NCBI GenBank assembly: GCA_002748755.1
Contig: PDTD01000009.1
Coordinates: 62,001 to 126,000 of the forward strand
Source: Desulfobulbus propionicus
GTDB lineage: Bacteria > Desulfobacterota > Desulfobulbia > Desulfobulbales > Desulfobulbaceae
Direction of reading: 5' to 3'
DNA length: 64,000 bases
The notes below the pieces were generated by a model. That model had not been told where the DNA came from. It did no database searches and worked only from the letters and a program-made list of their open reading frames with translations. This document shows, piece by piece, positions 1-9,162 of the stretch (position 1 is its first letter; each line of letters opens with the position of its first letter). A program made the position numbers and the translations under genes.

Positions 1-275
1 ATCGTGAGACGAAAAAGGAGGTCGCCAAAATTGGCATGACCCTGTGTCTTGGAGTCACTGTCCTCACCGCCCCGCTACTCAAGGGCAACAAAACCATGAA
101 AAATGTTCATACCGGAGCAGGACTTGCATTGACAGCCTTCTCTCTCTGGCATCATTTCCTCTATCAGGCGGATAAAAAAAAGAATATCAAGAAAACAAAG
201 GCACAAGCCGTTGCAGCTACAACCAAAACCTCTCCCCCAGCAGCCTCCCCCCATGAGGGTTCCCAGACTGTCTGA
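1..275 (+). CDS. C-terminal part of a small membrane protein (5' partial)
   Basis: The frame is open from the left edge of the window with no stop, so the ATG at 36 is probably internal and the gene begins upstream. The visible part has a hydrophobic stretch (GMTLCLGVTVLTAPLL), a short basic loop, then a second hydrophobic helix ending in WHHFLYQ, followed by a Lys-rich and then Ala/Thr/Pro-rich tail. Two membrane helices with a cytoplasmic basic tail fit best. The pattern of two helices around a conserved HxGxG/WHH segment looks like a real family, but I cannot name it and assign no function. Confidence 0.6.
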   Translation, partial: RETKKEVAKIGMTLCLGVTVLTAPLLKGNKTMKNVHTGAGLALTAFSLWHHFLYQADKKKNIKKTKAQAVAATTKTSPPAASPHEGSQTV

Positions 276-571
276 TAAAAGCACAATACGATCCATCTAC
301 CCTCCTTGTTGATCCTCATAAGCGGTTTCAGGTATTTGAATCCGCCATGATTCCCTGGTCCAGAGGAACAACAAAGACATGACAAGCTAGTACCCTTCAG
401 AGACGAGTTCAATTCGTATACCCCTCTTAGAAGAATTGTTCATGACCCGCAACTCCCTTGAACAACAGGCAATTCTTTTTCTCTCTCTGGATTGCATCAA
501 AAGATTAATTGACTTTTCTGTCATATAGCGTACCTTTTAGAGGGGCTTCAGGAACTCTACCAGGGACGATT

Positions 572-1057
572 ATGACAAAAAAATACTCACTTACAGCGAG
601 CCAGGAAGATTATCTTGAGGCAATCTACCTCATTTCAGAAGAAAAAATGGCCGCCCGCGCCAAGGACATAGCCGATTTTCTCAAGGTTCGTGCGTCCTCC
701 GTTACCTCTGCCCTGCGGACTCTGGGCAGCATGAAACTGGTCAACTATGCCCCTTACGACCTCGTCACCCTGACCAAGGAAGGACGACAGATAGCAGCGG
801 AAATTGTTCGGCGCCACAACACCTTAAAACGCTTTCTTATCGATGTTCTAGGTGTTGAGGAGTCTGATGCAGAAGAGGCTGCTTGCAAGATGGAGCACTC
901 AATCCCCAAGGCCATTGTTGACCGCTTGGTCAAGTACTCGGAGTACGTTGACACCTGTCCAAAAGGTGGAATAACATGGGATAATGGCTTCGGCTATTAT
1001 TGTAAGGATGGCTGTAACGTATCGACCTGCACCCGGAACAGGCCCGAGGGCAGCTGA
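572..1057 (+). CDS. DtxR/MntR-family metal-dependent transcriptional regulator
   Basis: A 161-residue winged-helix regulator that probably represses metal-uptake genes when loaded with Fe or Mn. Residues 3-62 form the helix-turn-helix domain and about 65-125 the dimerisation/metal domain. Candidate ligands can be matched to MntR/DtxR: D13 and E16 (SQEDYLEAIY), H82 (RRHNTL), and C105/E108/H109 in AACKMEH, so a Cys stands where MntR has a Glu, as in DtxR. There is no SH3-like third domain; instead a Cys-rich tail carries C129, C144, C148 and C153. The start at 572 is chosen because the helix-turn-helix domain begins there; the open frame upstream is not conserved-looking. No transporter gene is adjacent, so the target is unknown. 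Confidence 0.85.
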   Translation: MTKKYSLTASQEDYLEAIYLISEEKMAARAKDIADFLKVRASSVTSALRTLGSMKLVNYAPYDLVTLTKEGRQIAAEIVRRHNTLKRFLIDVLGVEESDAEEAACKMEHSIPKAIVDRLVKYSEYVDTCPKGGITWDNGFGYYCKDGCNVSTCTRNRPEGS

Positions 1058-1271
1058 CCGGAAAAGAAGAACCAGGAGACTGGACGCAGGACAGGACGTA
1101 TACGCTTCCCTCTGCTGTAACGAGGTAAGCACAGAAGCATACAAGTACAGCACGAACAAGAACACAAGACCATAGAGTCTACGATGGCTGAAAAGAAAGC
1201 CGCCTGGACGCAGTCTGAATACGTACCGGTTGCATCGGCGATGCTTTGCGCTTCGCAGTTTGAGGCGCCAG

Positions 1272-1691
1272 TCAGGTATGTACCAGCGGATACCCCACCT
1301 CAATCTCCTTGACGAGCCGACAGGCATCCCGGAAACTCAACAGCTGCTCTCGTACGGCAACCTGCAATCGCAGAAATAATTCCTGAAAAAGCTGCTCTTG
1401 CCTGATCTGTATTTGAGCATGGGCCTCCACGTTTCTCGATCCGACATCTGTGGCATCAAAGGATCGTACATAGCTCAGATCTGATCCCTTAATCTCAAAG
1501 GTATCTCTGATAAAACTATCTATCTTTCTGACCTGGCCGAGAGTAAAACGCCTCTTTCTCAAGCTTTGTGAAAGAGCGTTGACAATGACCCAGCCACTTT
1601 CCTGCTTGGCCTTATCAACAAAATAATCGCGCAGTTCGCTGACAATCTCTTTTTTGGCCCGCTCTAAGGCTGCCTGGTTAAAATCATACAT
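1272..1691 (-). CDS. Conserved-looking hypothetical protein, all-helical
   Basis: The reading frame is open further upstream, but the part that looks like protein begins at the tandem ATGs at 1694/1691 (MMYDFNQAALERAKKE). It encodes about 139 residues rich in Glu, Arg, Leu and Gln with an amphipathic helical pattern throughout, no signal peptide and no membrane segment. Nothing like a catalytic motif is visible. The upstream GGAG is about 13 bases from the ATG, a poor Shine-Dalgarno. It is a monocistronic minus-strand gene between the convergent regulator at 572-1057 and a repeat element. I do not recognise the family. Confidence 0.5.
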   Translation of the reverse strand: MYDFNQAALERAKKEIVSELRDYFVDKAKQESGWVIVNALSQSLRKRRFTLGQVRKIDSFIRDTFEIKGSDLSYVRSFDATDVGSRNVEAHAQIQIRQEQLFQELFLRLQVAVREQLLSFRDACRLVKEIEVGYPLVHT

Positions 1692-1800
1692 CATTCGTGT
1701 AGTCTGTCTCCGTGTTTTTTTATCTCTCCGCCACACTGAAAAGCATACGATAGCTTTACCCAGGCACGATGTTCCTTCCATTGCCCCAAACAAGTAAGCA

Positions 1801-2031
1801 GGTTAGGATGGATTCCTCATAAACATTGTGTCTCATTTGAAAGAAGTAACCAAAATAGATGTATGCGATCTCCGTGGAAAGGTTCAAATTTCACCAAAAC
1901 ATGCACCAACGCTCAGCCCAGGAGGTACCATCTTTGGCAATGTTTTGGCCACTTGGATACCCAAGTAGAATGTGGTACCAAAAACTTTCAAACTTGGCAC
2001 TGCCTAAGCTGATGAGAAATCCGGACTAACC
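1801..2031 (-). mobile_element. Full-length copy of the dispersed TIR element (MITE-like), reverse orientation
   Basis: About 231 bp with imperfect terminal inverted repeats: GGTTAGGATGGATTCCTCAT on the left and, reverse-complemented on the right, GGTTAGTCCGGATTTCTCAT. The interior has the blocks shared by all copies (ACCAACGCTCAGC, GGTACCATCTTTGGCA, TACCCAAGTAGAATG). There is no open reading frame of note. It fills most of the gap between the hypothetical gene at 1272-1691 and glmS. The remainder, 2032-2244, shows nothing I can support. Confidence 0.8.
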
Positions 2032-2244
2032 AGAATGTTGGCGGCTGCCCTTCTTCCAGGCAACCGCTCTGGAGCGCAACCAGTTTCGGTGAGGAAGCAA
2101 AGAAATGAGATTTCTCCTCTTTTTTCTTGTTGTCAACCTCACACCCCTTGTAGTCAGTCTCTTTTTGCCCCACCATTCCACCCAGCCAGACAGTCCTCTG
2201 CAGGTCAGACACTTCTCCCCATCCAACACCATCGTACTGGTCTG

Positions 2245-4083
2245 CTACTCCACGGTAACGCTTTTTGCCAGGTTTCTGGGTTGGTCGACATCACACCCCC
2301 GGCGATTGGCTATTTCGTAAGAAAGAAGCTGCGCCGGAATGGTATAGAGGATAGGATTCAACGCATTGAGTACTCTGGGGAGATACAGAACATGCTCCGT
2401 CAGGCTGGCCAGATGTTCGTCACCCATGGTGCCGAACAAAATCAATCTACCTTGCCGGGCCTTAATCTCTTCCAGGTTGGAAATGGACTTGAGGTACACA
2501 TCATCTTTGGGAACCAGGCCAACCACCGGCATTTCTTTATCGATCAAGGCAATGGGACCATGCTTGAGTTCGCCGGAGGCATATCCTTCTGCATGAATAT
2601 AGGAGATTTCCTTGAGTTTTAGCGCACCTTCCAAGGCAATGGGAAAATTCTCGCCCCTGGCCACAAAAAGGAAATCCCTGGCATCATAGAAGCTCTCGAT
2701 CAACTGTCGTATTTCTTGCTGCAGTTTCGGCAGCTCGTCTTCAATTGTTTTCGCCAACTCAATAAGCGCATTGCCGTACGTTACCCGTTCAGCAGCGCCC
2801 AGGGTGCCCTTGACCTGACCCAAATACAGGGTGAACAGGAAAAAGGCCGCCAGCTGGGCGGTAAAGGCCTTGGTAGAGGCCACCCCAATCTCTGGCCCGG
2901 CATGGGTATAGATCACGCCATCCGCCTCCCTTGTCATGGTCGAACCCACCACATTGCAGACAGTCAGGACCTTCGAACCCATTTGGGAAGCTCGGCGAAT
3001 TCCTGCCAGGGTGTCTGCAGTCTCGCCTGACTGGGAAATGGCTATGGTCAGCACCTTGTCGCTGATCAACAGGCTCCGGTACCTGAACTCGGAAGCGATA
3101 TCTACCTCCACGGGAACACCAGCCCATTTTTCGATCCAGTATTTAGCAACCAGAGCGGTATGCCAGGATGTTCCACAGGCAACCAGAATAATACGTTCAA
3201 TACTCCTGACGGTCTCCTCGTCAAGGGCGATCTCAGGCAGCTCAATCATGCCGGTGTCTGGGATCATACGACCGCTCACGGTGTTAAGAATGGCCTGGGG
3301 CTGTTCAAAAATTTCCTTGAGCATAAAGTGTCGGTACCCGGACTTTTCAGCCATTGAAGCATTCCACTTTATGGTCGTGATGGGTTTATCCAGTGGGGTG
3401 GTGTCGCTGATGGTGGTCACCGTATAGGTCCCTTTCCCAAGAACGGCCATTTCCTCGTCATCAAGAAAAATCACATCCTTGGTGTACGGTAGGAGTGCAG
3501 GAACGTCAGAAGCGATATAGCAGGCATTCTCGTCAACACCCATAACCAGGGGACTATGGTTGCGGACCGCGACCAGTATCTCAGGCTCCCTGGCCCATAA
3601 AACACCCAGCGCATAGGAACCTACTACTCGTCTCAATGCCTTTCTGACCGCAGTCTCCAGCCCCTGGTCAAGATACTTTTCAATCAGATGCGCCAAGACT
3701 TCGGTGTCTGTCTGGGAAGAAAAGCTATGGCCGTCGGCCAGCAATTCATTTTTCAAGGCATTGTAGTTTTCAATAATCCCATTATGCACTACCACCAGTT
3801 CGCCGCTACAGTCGGTATGGGGATGGGCATTAGACTCGGTGGGGGCGCCATGGGTGGCCCATCGGGTATGGCCAATACCGGTATTGCTCGCCACCCCGAT
3901 GCTCTCGTCAACCACCTTTTCCAGGTTAATCAGCTTCCCTTCGGCGCGATGCCGAACCAACGCACCTCCATGGTAATAGACCAGGCCGGCGGAATCATAC
4001 CCCCTGTACTCCAACCGCCTCAGCCCTTCCAATAGAATAGGTACAACTCTCCGGTTGCCGACATAGCCCATAATTCCGCACAT
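2245..4083 (-). CDS. glmS: Glutamine-fructose-6-phosphate aminotransferase (isomerizing)
   Basis: Makes glucosamine-6-phosphate from fructose-6-phosphate and glutamine, the first step to UDP-GlcNAc for peptidoglycan and lipid A. It has 612 residues, the usual length. The start is set at 4083 so that the mature protein begins with the nucleophilic Cys of MCGIMGY; the frame is open five codons further upstream but those are not part of the enzyme. The class II glutaminase domain covers about 1-220 (GHTRWATHG, HNGIIEN). Two SIS sugar-isomerase domains follow (SQSGETADT near 350, then the C-terminal one), ending in the family-typical DQPRNLAKSVTVE. A GAGG Shine-Dalgarno precedes the ATG. It is divergent from pyrE. 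Confidence 0.97.
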   Translation of the reverse strand: MCGIMGYVGNRRVVPILLEGLRRLEYRGYDSAGLVYYHGGALVRHRAEGKLINLEKVVDESIGVASNTGIGHTRWATHGAPTESNAHPHTDCSGELVVVHNGIIENYNALKNELLADGHSFSSQTDTEVLAHLIEKYLDQGLETAVRKALRRVVGSYALGVLWAREPEILVAVRNHSPLVMGVDENACYIASDVPALLPYTKDVIFLDDEEMAVLGKGTYTVTTISDTTPLDKPITTIKWNASMAEKSGYRHFMLKEIFEQPQAILNTVSGRMIPDTGMIELPEIALDEETVRSIERIILVACGTSWHTALVAKYWIEKWAGVPVEVDIASEFRYRSLLISDKVLTIAISQSGETADTLAGIRRASQMGSKVLTVCNVVGSTMTREADGVIYTHAGPEIGVASTKAFTAQLAAFFLFTLYLGQVKGTLGAAERVTYGNALIELAKTIEDELPKLQQEIRQLIESFYDARDFLFVARGENFPIALEGALKLKEISYIHAEGYASGELKHGPIALIDKEMPVVGLVPKDDVYLKSISNLEEIKARQGRLILFGTMGDEHLASLTEHVLYLPRVLNALNPILYTIPAQLLSYEIANRRGCDVDQPRNLAKSVTVE

Positions 4084-4264
4084 TTTCGATATCCTCACTG
4101 GTTCTTGGTAAAAAATTCCGTACAGCAGGTTTCTTCAAACTATGGTAGCATACTCTCTTTGAGCATGACCGCCAACTCACATGATTGCTCTCCTGGGAAA
4201 TAATAGTACCACCTCCGCAAAAAACCTATCACGAAAACAACACGGCTTGCCTTCAGGACAGGAT

Positions 4265-4825
4265 ATGAATACACGAGAAAAGCTCAAAGAGTTGCTGCTT
4301 GAAAAATCGTACCGCAAAGGAACGTTTACCCTCACTTCTGGGAAGACATCAAATTTTTATGTGGACGGAAAACAGACTACCCTGGATGCCGAAGGCGGGT
4401 ATCTCTGCGGGAAACTGCTCTTCGAGCTGATGCAGAGCAATACCACACCCATCGATGCTGTTGGCGGCATGACCTTGGGCGCAGACCCTCTGGTGACGGC
4501 AGTATCCCTGGTCAGTTACCTGGAAGGACACCCCATCCCTGCCTTTATTGTCCGTAAAGAAGCCAAAGGACACGGGACAGGCAAGTACATTGAAGGCCAA
4601 TCCAACCTGCAGCCCGGCGCAGTGGTGGCTCTGGTGGAAGATGTTGTGACCACAGGCGGAACCCTGCTCAAGGTTATCGAGCGGGTCGAAGCTGAAGGGT
4701 TCAAGGTCGGCCTGGTCGCAACTATTGTCGACCGCCAGGAGGGCGGAGCCGAAACGCTCGCGGAACAGGGGTACCCACTCCAGGCCGTGTTTACCAGAAA
4801 AGAGTTGCTGGGAGAATCAACATAG
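4265..4825 (+). CDS. pyrE: Orotate phosphoribosyltransferase
   Basis: Transfers the phosphoribosyl group of PRPP to orotate in UMP synthesis. It has 186 residues, normal for the type I phosphoribosyltransferase fold. The PRPP-binding motif is VALVEDVVTTGGT near residues 117-129, and the flexible catalytic loop is KEAKGHGTGKYIEG. The start at 4265 (MNTREKLKELL) follows a CAGGAC Shine-Dalgarno; 28 further open codons upstream are not protein-like. It is transcribed divergently from glmS across about 180 bp, so both promoters lie in 4084-4264. Confidence 0.95.
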   Translation: MNTREKLKELLLEKSYRKGTFTLTSGKTSNFYVDGKQTTLDAEGGYLCGKLLFELMQSNTTPIDAVGGMTLGADPLVTAVSLVSYLEGHPIPAFIVRKEAKGHGTGKYIEGQSNLQPGAVVALVEDVVTTGGTLLKVIERVEAEGFKVGLVATIVDRQEGGAETLAEQGYPLQAVFTRKELLGEST

Positions 4826-4837
4826 TGCAATCAAAAA

Positions 4838-4993
4838 ATGTACAGACGCCCTGAAGGACTCCGCAGATACAGACATATCAGGCTGCAAGGCGATCAGTGT
4901 CGGCACGAATTCTCTCTCCATGAGGTCGCTGCCGAGCTGGATGCGTAAGCAGAGGAGGAACTGGAAAAATTCACTGTGCTCATCTATGATTGA
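4838..4993 (+). pseudogene. Possible small gene interrupted by one in-frame TAA
   Basis: Twelve bases after pyrE an ATG opens a 36-codon frame rich in Arg/His (MYRRPEGLRRYRHIRL), stopped by TAA at 4946-4948. The same frame then continues with an acidic, protein-like stretch (AEEELEKFTVLIYD) to TGA at 4993. The two halves read like one small protein of about 51 residues with a nonsense mutation. It could equally be a short gene ending at 4948, or chance. I do not recognise a family. Confidence 0.25.
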
Positions 4994-5028
4994 ATGAAAT
5001 GGCAACAATCAAAGCACATCTCCCCCCT

Positions 5029-5130
5029 AACCCGGCTCTCTCATCAGCTCAGGTGGTGCCAGTTTCGGGAGTTTTTGGTACCTCATTCCACTTGGGCATA
5101 TGTGTTGCCAAGACGCTGCTGAAGAGAGCA
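5029..5130 (+). repeat. Partial copy of the dispersed TIR element (left half)
   Basis: Starts TAACCCGGCTCTCTCATCAG and runs through the shared blocks GGTGGTGCCAG, GGGAGTTTTTGGTACCTCATT and TATGTGTTGCCAA, then ACCGCCTGAGC, after which similarity ends. It sits in the 250-bp gap between pyrE and hflX, which converge on it. The right half of the element is missing. The rest of the gap (5131-5243) shows nothing else. Confidence 0.7.
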
Positions 5131-5243
5131 CCGCCTGAGCATACACACCCTCCTCCAGAAGAGAACAGGATGTCGGGTAGTTAAGCGGAACGAACTGGGA
5201 CAAGCCCTTGGTTTTTCCTTCCGCAGTCCAGCCTTCTTCAGGT

Positions 5244-6920
5244 TCAGGGGTCGATAAAAAGTTTTTTTTCAAGTATCTGCTGCGCCTCTATCAGTAAGGG
5301 TTCTAGACTCGCGGCATCCAGGGCACTGACAGCAATACCTCCCTGGCGCCTCAAGGCGGCCAGGGTTTCTGCCGATGCCTGGTCCTTCTTGTTATACACA
5401 TTGAGGCAGGATATGCCATCCAGCTCCAATTCACGCAGCAGCTCAACCACAACTTCTTCCTGCTGCCGCCACAGGGGGTTGGAGACATCAATAACATGCA
5501 GTAGTAAATCGGCCTCGCACAATTCCTCCAAGGTTGACTCAAAAGCCTTGAGCAATTCAGCAGGAAGATGACGGATAAAACCGACCGTGTCCGTGACAAT
5601 GACTTCCAGGTCGCGGGGAAACCTCAGCCGTCGACTGGTGGGGTCCAGGGTAGCGAAAAGCAAGTCTTCCGCTTGGATATCACTGCTGGTCAGGGTGTTG
5701 AGCAGGGTAGACTTGCCGGCATTGGTATAGCCCACCAGGGAAATGACAGGAATGTCGCGCTTACGCCGTCGGTTTCTACGATGAAACCGCTGTCTTCCCA
5801 CCTTCTTCAGTTCCTTGGTTAACCGGGCAATTCGGTCATTGATACGCCGTTTATCAACCTCAAGTCTGGTCTCGCCAGGTCCTCTGGCTCCAATCCCCCC
5901 GGTCAACCTTGACAGGGCATCGTCTCTAGTGGTCAGCTTGGGCAGCATGTATTTGAGCTGAGCCATCTCAATCTGCAGTTTGCCTTCCCTGGACAGGGCG
6001 CGGCTGGCAAAAATATCCAGTATGAGTTGAGTCCGGTCTATAACCCGCAGGTCGGTATGATCGGTAACGGATCGTATCTGCGAAGGACTGAGTTCCTGAT
6101 CAAAAAGCAGCAGATTGGCCCCCAGGCGAAGACTCGTCAACATGATCTCCATCAACTTACCGCGGCCAAGGATATATTTCGGGTGCATCTGCTTACGTCT
6201 CTGGATAACCTCACCCAAGACCAGGACCCCGGCAGAGCGTGCCAGCTCCACCAGCTCTGCCATGGACGCCTCCGCTTCTGGGCGGGTTCCCGTGGTAACA
6301 CTGATAAGCAGCGCACGGTCACGGCCAACCTCCACCTCTTTCAAAGGGCGGTCCCGGACGAATTCGCCCTCCAGGGCTTCAACGAGTTCCTCGCAAGAAA
6401 AAGACTGGTGAGCGGGGTGCTCTGGTTGGAGAACATACCAGTCCTGATCGTCCTGACGCCTCGGCAGGAGATGGGCTGTGTAGAGGAGATCAGGAAGTCC
6501 GTCCTGCAATGTCAGCACAGCTATCAGATCCAGCCGCAGACAGGCCATATCCATGATATCTTCTTCATTCACACCTGCCTGCCCAAAAGTGGTGTGAACA
6601 CATCGCACTCCCCGCAGCCTTCCTCCGGCTGCACCCATATCCGGCAGGGTCGGAATAACAATGCGATCATGATCACCGACAATCACCCTGGCGATGGTTC
6701 CTGACCTGTGAATGAGCAGACCGATCTGCCTGTTGAGCGACGTAGAGAGGGCAGCCAAAGTGCGGGCCACATCCCGCCCCACCACCTCTGTACGGGGAAT
6801 CTTTTTCTGCGAAAGCCGCTCCAAGGCTCGAAGCTGCTCTCTTTTCAGGCCGTTTTTATTGCCAACTACAGTAGAGCCTATGGGACACCTCCCTGTATGC
6901 AGGTAACCAGAGTCGCCCAA
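5244..6920 (-). CDS. hflX: Ribosome-associated GTPase HflX
   Basis: A GTPase that splits stalled or hibernating 70S ribosomes. It is the long form (about 540-558 residues), with an extra N-terminal domain starting GNKNGLKREQ that is usual in Desulfobacterota. The HflX domain holds the glycine-rich GARGPGETRLE and a basic RFHRRNRRRKR linker, then the G domain with GYTNAGKS (G1), DTVGF (G3) and NKKD (G4). The start is uncertain. The first in-frame candidate is a TTG at 6920 without a good Shine-Dalgarno; closer to the conserved GN motif there is a GGGAGG followed only by a non-standard ATA. It lies downstream of asnS on the same strand. Confidence 0.93.
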   Translation of the reverse strand: MGDSGYLHTGRCPIGSTVVGNKNGLKREQLRALERLSQKKIPRTEVVGRDVARTLAALSTSLNRQIGLLIHRSGTIARVIVGDHDRIVIPTLPDMGAAGGRLRGVRCVHTTFGQAGVNEEDIMDMACLRLDLIAVLTLQDGLPDLLYTAHLLPRRQDDQDWYVLQPEHPAHQSFSCEELVEALEGEFVRDRPLKEVEVGRDRALLISVTTGTRPEAEASMAELVELARSAGVLVLGEVIQRRKQMHPKYILGRGKLMEIMLTSLRLGANLLLFDQELSPSQIRSVTDHTDLRVIDRTQLILDIFASRALSREGKLQIEMAQLKYMLPKLTTRDDALSRLTGGIGARGPGETRLEVDKRRINDRIARLTKELKKVGRQRFHRRNRRRKRDIPVISLVGYTNAGKSTLLNTLTSSDIQAEDLLFATLDPTSRRLRFPRDLEVIVTDTVGFIRHLPAELLKAFESTLEELCEADLLLHVIDVSNPLWRQQEEVVVELLRELELDGISCLNVYNKKDQASAETLAALRRQGGIAVSALDAASLEPLLIEAQQILEKKLFIDP

Positions 6921-7117
6921 CCGTACTTAATTGAGCTTGCCCATAAGAAACAACGGATACACTCAAGCAAACCAGGCAGGGATGGTATTTCTGATTGCTG
7001 AGAGCATACCTTGCTTTCAGCCCGCATCTTATCTTCTCTTTTTACCACCTTGAATTTCAGCACAAGCTCGCTGACAAATCGTTCTCGTCCCTGTCACAAC
7101 CGGATCGTTCGTCCGGG

Positions 7118-8488
7118 TTAACAGGGCGCATGTCCCGGTGTGCGCGGAAACGGCATCACCTCTCTGATATTCTGCATGCCGGTTACGAACTGCACCATCC
7201 GCTCAAAACCAAGCCCAAAACCGGCATGGGGAACGGAACCATATCGGCGCAGATCCAGATACCACCCATATTCCTCCAAGGAGAGTCCCGCCTTCTCCAT
7301 ACGCTCTCTGAGCACCTCAAAGCGCTCTTCCCGCTGACTGCCGCCAACCAGTTCTCCAATGCCAGGAACGAGGATATCCATGGCTGCCACGGTTTTCCCA
7401 CCATCATCCAGTCGCATATAAAAAGGTTTGATCTGCTCAGGATAGTTGGTGACTATAACAGGACGTTTCGCCATCTCTTCACAGAGGTAGCGTTCGTGTT
7501 CCGCCTGCAACTCACTGCCCCAGACAACCGGAAACTCAAACGATTTTCCTGACGAGTCCAGCTGTTTGACCGCTTCATCATAGGTAATATGCTCAAAAGC
7601 CTGGTCAAGGACGGCCTGCAGACGTTTGAGCAGTCCTTTGGAGATAAAGCGTTCAAACAACGTCAAATCCTCAGCGCATTCATCCAGGACCACACCAACC
7701 AACTCCTTGACCAGGGCCTCGGCCAGGCCCATGTTGCCCTGCAGGTCACAGAAGGCCACTTCCGGCTCAAGCATCCAGAATTCAGCCAGATGCCTGGAGG
7801 TATTTGAATTTTCGGCTCGAAAAGTGGGACCAAAGGTATAGACCCGGCCGTGGGAGAGGGCGTAAATCTCTGCCTGCAACTGCCCGCTGACAGTCAATCC
7901 GGCTTTTTTGTGAAAAAAATCCTGGGAAAAACAATCCGGCTCCCCCAGCTGATGTTGATTCAGGGCCGTAACTGTAAACATTTCCCCTGCCCCTTCACAG
8001 TCAGAGGTGGTGATGATCGGTGTATGCACCTGAAAAAATCCCTGTTCCCTAAAAAAACGGTGGATGGCAAAAGAAAGAGCGCTGCGGACCCTGGTTACAG
8101 CGCCCAAAGCATTGGTTCGTCCTCGAAGGTGAGAGATGGAACGTAAAAACTCAAAACTATGCCTTTTCTTTTGCAATGGGTAGGTCTCCGGCTCAGCCCA
8201 TCCCAGGACCTCCAGTGAGGTGGCACGCAACTCAACCTCCTGCCCCTTGGCCGGCGACGCCACCAGCTCGCCACCTACTTTGACCGAACAGCCTGTGGTC
8301 AATTTTTTCAAGTCCTGCTCATAGTTGGTCAGCGTATCCTCGGCAATAACCTGCAAACCGGCCAGGCATGAGCCGTCATTGATTTCCAAAAAAGAGAGGG
8401 CACCTGAATCCCGCCGGGTGCGGACCCAGCCATACACCTCCAGTTCCTGGCCAAGGGGTTGTTGTTTAAGAATGTGTACAATCTGCAT
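7118..8488 (-). CDS. asnS: Asparaginyl-tRNA synthetase
   Basis: Charges tRNA-Asn with asparagine. It has about 456 residues, close to the usual 460. An N-terminal OB-fold anticodon-binding domain (LEVYGWVRTRRDSGALSF) is followed by the class II catalytic core: motif 2 FRAENSNTSRHLAEFWMLEPE and motif 3 GFGLGFERMVQFVTG, ending in EVMPFPRTPGHAPC. I prefer the ATG at 8488; a TTG four codons upstream has its GAGG only one base away. Presence of AsnRS means the cell need not make Asn-tRNA by the transamidation route. Confidence 0.96.
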   Translation of the reverse strand: MQIVHILKQQPLGQELEVYGWVRTRRDSGALSFLEINDGSCLAGLQVIAEDTLTNYEQDLKKLTTGCSVKVGGELVASPAKGQEVELRATSLEVLGWAEPETYPLQKKRHSFEFLRSISHLRGRTNALGAVTRVRSALSFAIHRFFREQGFFQVHTPIITTSDCEGAGEMFTVTALNQHQLGEPDCFSQDFFHKKAGLTVSGQLQAEIYALSHGRVYTFGPTFRAENSNTSRHLAEFWMLEPEVAFCDLQGNMGLAEALVKELVGVVLDECAEDLTLFERFISKGLLKRLQAVLDQAFEHITYDEAVKQLDSSGKSFEFPVVWGSELQAEHERYLCEEMAKRPVIVTNYPEQIKPFYMRLDDGGKTVAAMDILVPGIGELVGGSQREERFEVLRERMEKAGLSLEEYGWYLDLRRYGSVPHAGFGLGFERMVQFVTGMQNIREVMPFPRTPGHAPC

Positions 8489-8572
8489 AATGTTGTTCAA
8501 ACCTCAAGGATCAAAGAGTTTCCTCACCAGGAGTAAACCTGTCGTTGTCAAAAGTATACGGTCTGCGCCTTG

Positions 8573-9061
8573 CTAAACATGGAGAACCGAATCTTCCAGC
8601 ATCCCTGTTCGGACGGGAATCAACCAATACTGTCCAGGAGAGGTTTCTATCATTGCCCTGAGACGATCAGAGACTCGATGGGAATCTTCAACCAGACTAT
8701 AAAAAACAGAATCCACACCAATAAACCCATCAAGCATATGTGTCAGGGTATGGAGCGATTTGGTCAGGTATCCTTCCTGCATACCCAGCAAATCTTCCAG
8801 GGTATTGACCCCTTCTCCTCTGAGAACGTCCAGAATATGGGCCGAAACTTCCATATTGGTGGCAACTCCCCGCCCCACGGCAGGCCAAAAACGCTCATCA
8901 TGGCCGCTGACGACTTCTGCATCCTTGATAAGAAGATCGGCATAGGTGATGAGTGGATTTTTGTCCAGATACCTGCGCACCATCTCTTTTGCAGTCTCGC
9001 GCTCCTCGGCCTGCACCAGAAAAACATGGGAGACCTTATAGTCCTGTTGCTGTTCGTTCAT
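8573..9061 (-). CDS. Hypothetical protein, mixed alpha/beta, about 162 residues
   Basis: Starts MNEQQQDYKVSHVFLVQAEE after a good GAGGATGC Shine-Dalgarno, so the open codons upstream are not used. There is no signal peptide or membrane helix. The middle contains AEVVSGHDERFWPAVGRG and a helical region, and the C-terminus ends in a hydrophobic beta-like segment (QYWLIPVRTGML). It lies between the TtcA-like gene and asnS on the same strand with short gaps, so it is probably co-transcribed. I do not recognise a family and assign no function. Confidence 0.7.
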   Translation of the reverse strand: MNEQQQDYKVSHVFLVQAEERETAKEMVRRYLDKNPLITYADLLIKDAEVVSGHDERFWPAVGRGVATNMEVSAHILDVLRGEGVNTLEDLLGMQEGYLTKSLHTLTHMLDGFIGVDSVFYSLVEDSHRVSDRLRAMIETSPGQYWLIPVRTGMLEDSVLHV

Positions 9062-9162
9062 GCATCCTCGTTCATGAAAAAGTAGGGTAAGCACGTAGAA
9101 TGCGAACATACTTGAATCAGTTTATCGCCCGGCTTCCCGTACACCGTTGTCATAGACCCCTG

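Noticed and set aside
1182-1313. A 43-codon plus-strand frame starting MAEKKAAWTQSEYVPVAS
   Set aside because: It runs into the end of the opposite-strand gene at 1272, has no Shine-Dalgarno and no recognisable pattern.
2105-2320. Plus-strand frame with a hydrophobic start (MRFLLFFLVVNLTPLVV)
   Set aside because: It overlaps the coding end of glmS on the other strand, and its second half is only the antisense of that gene.
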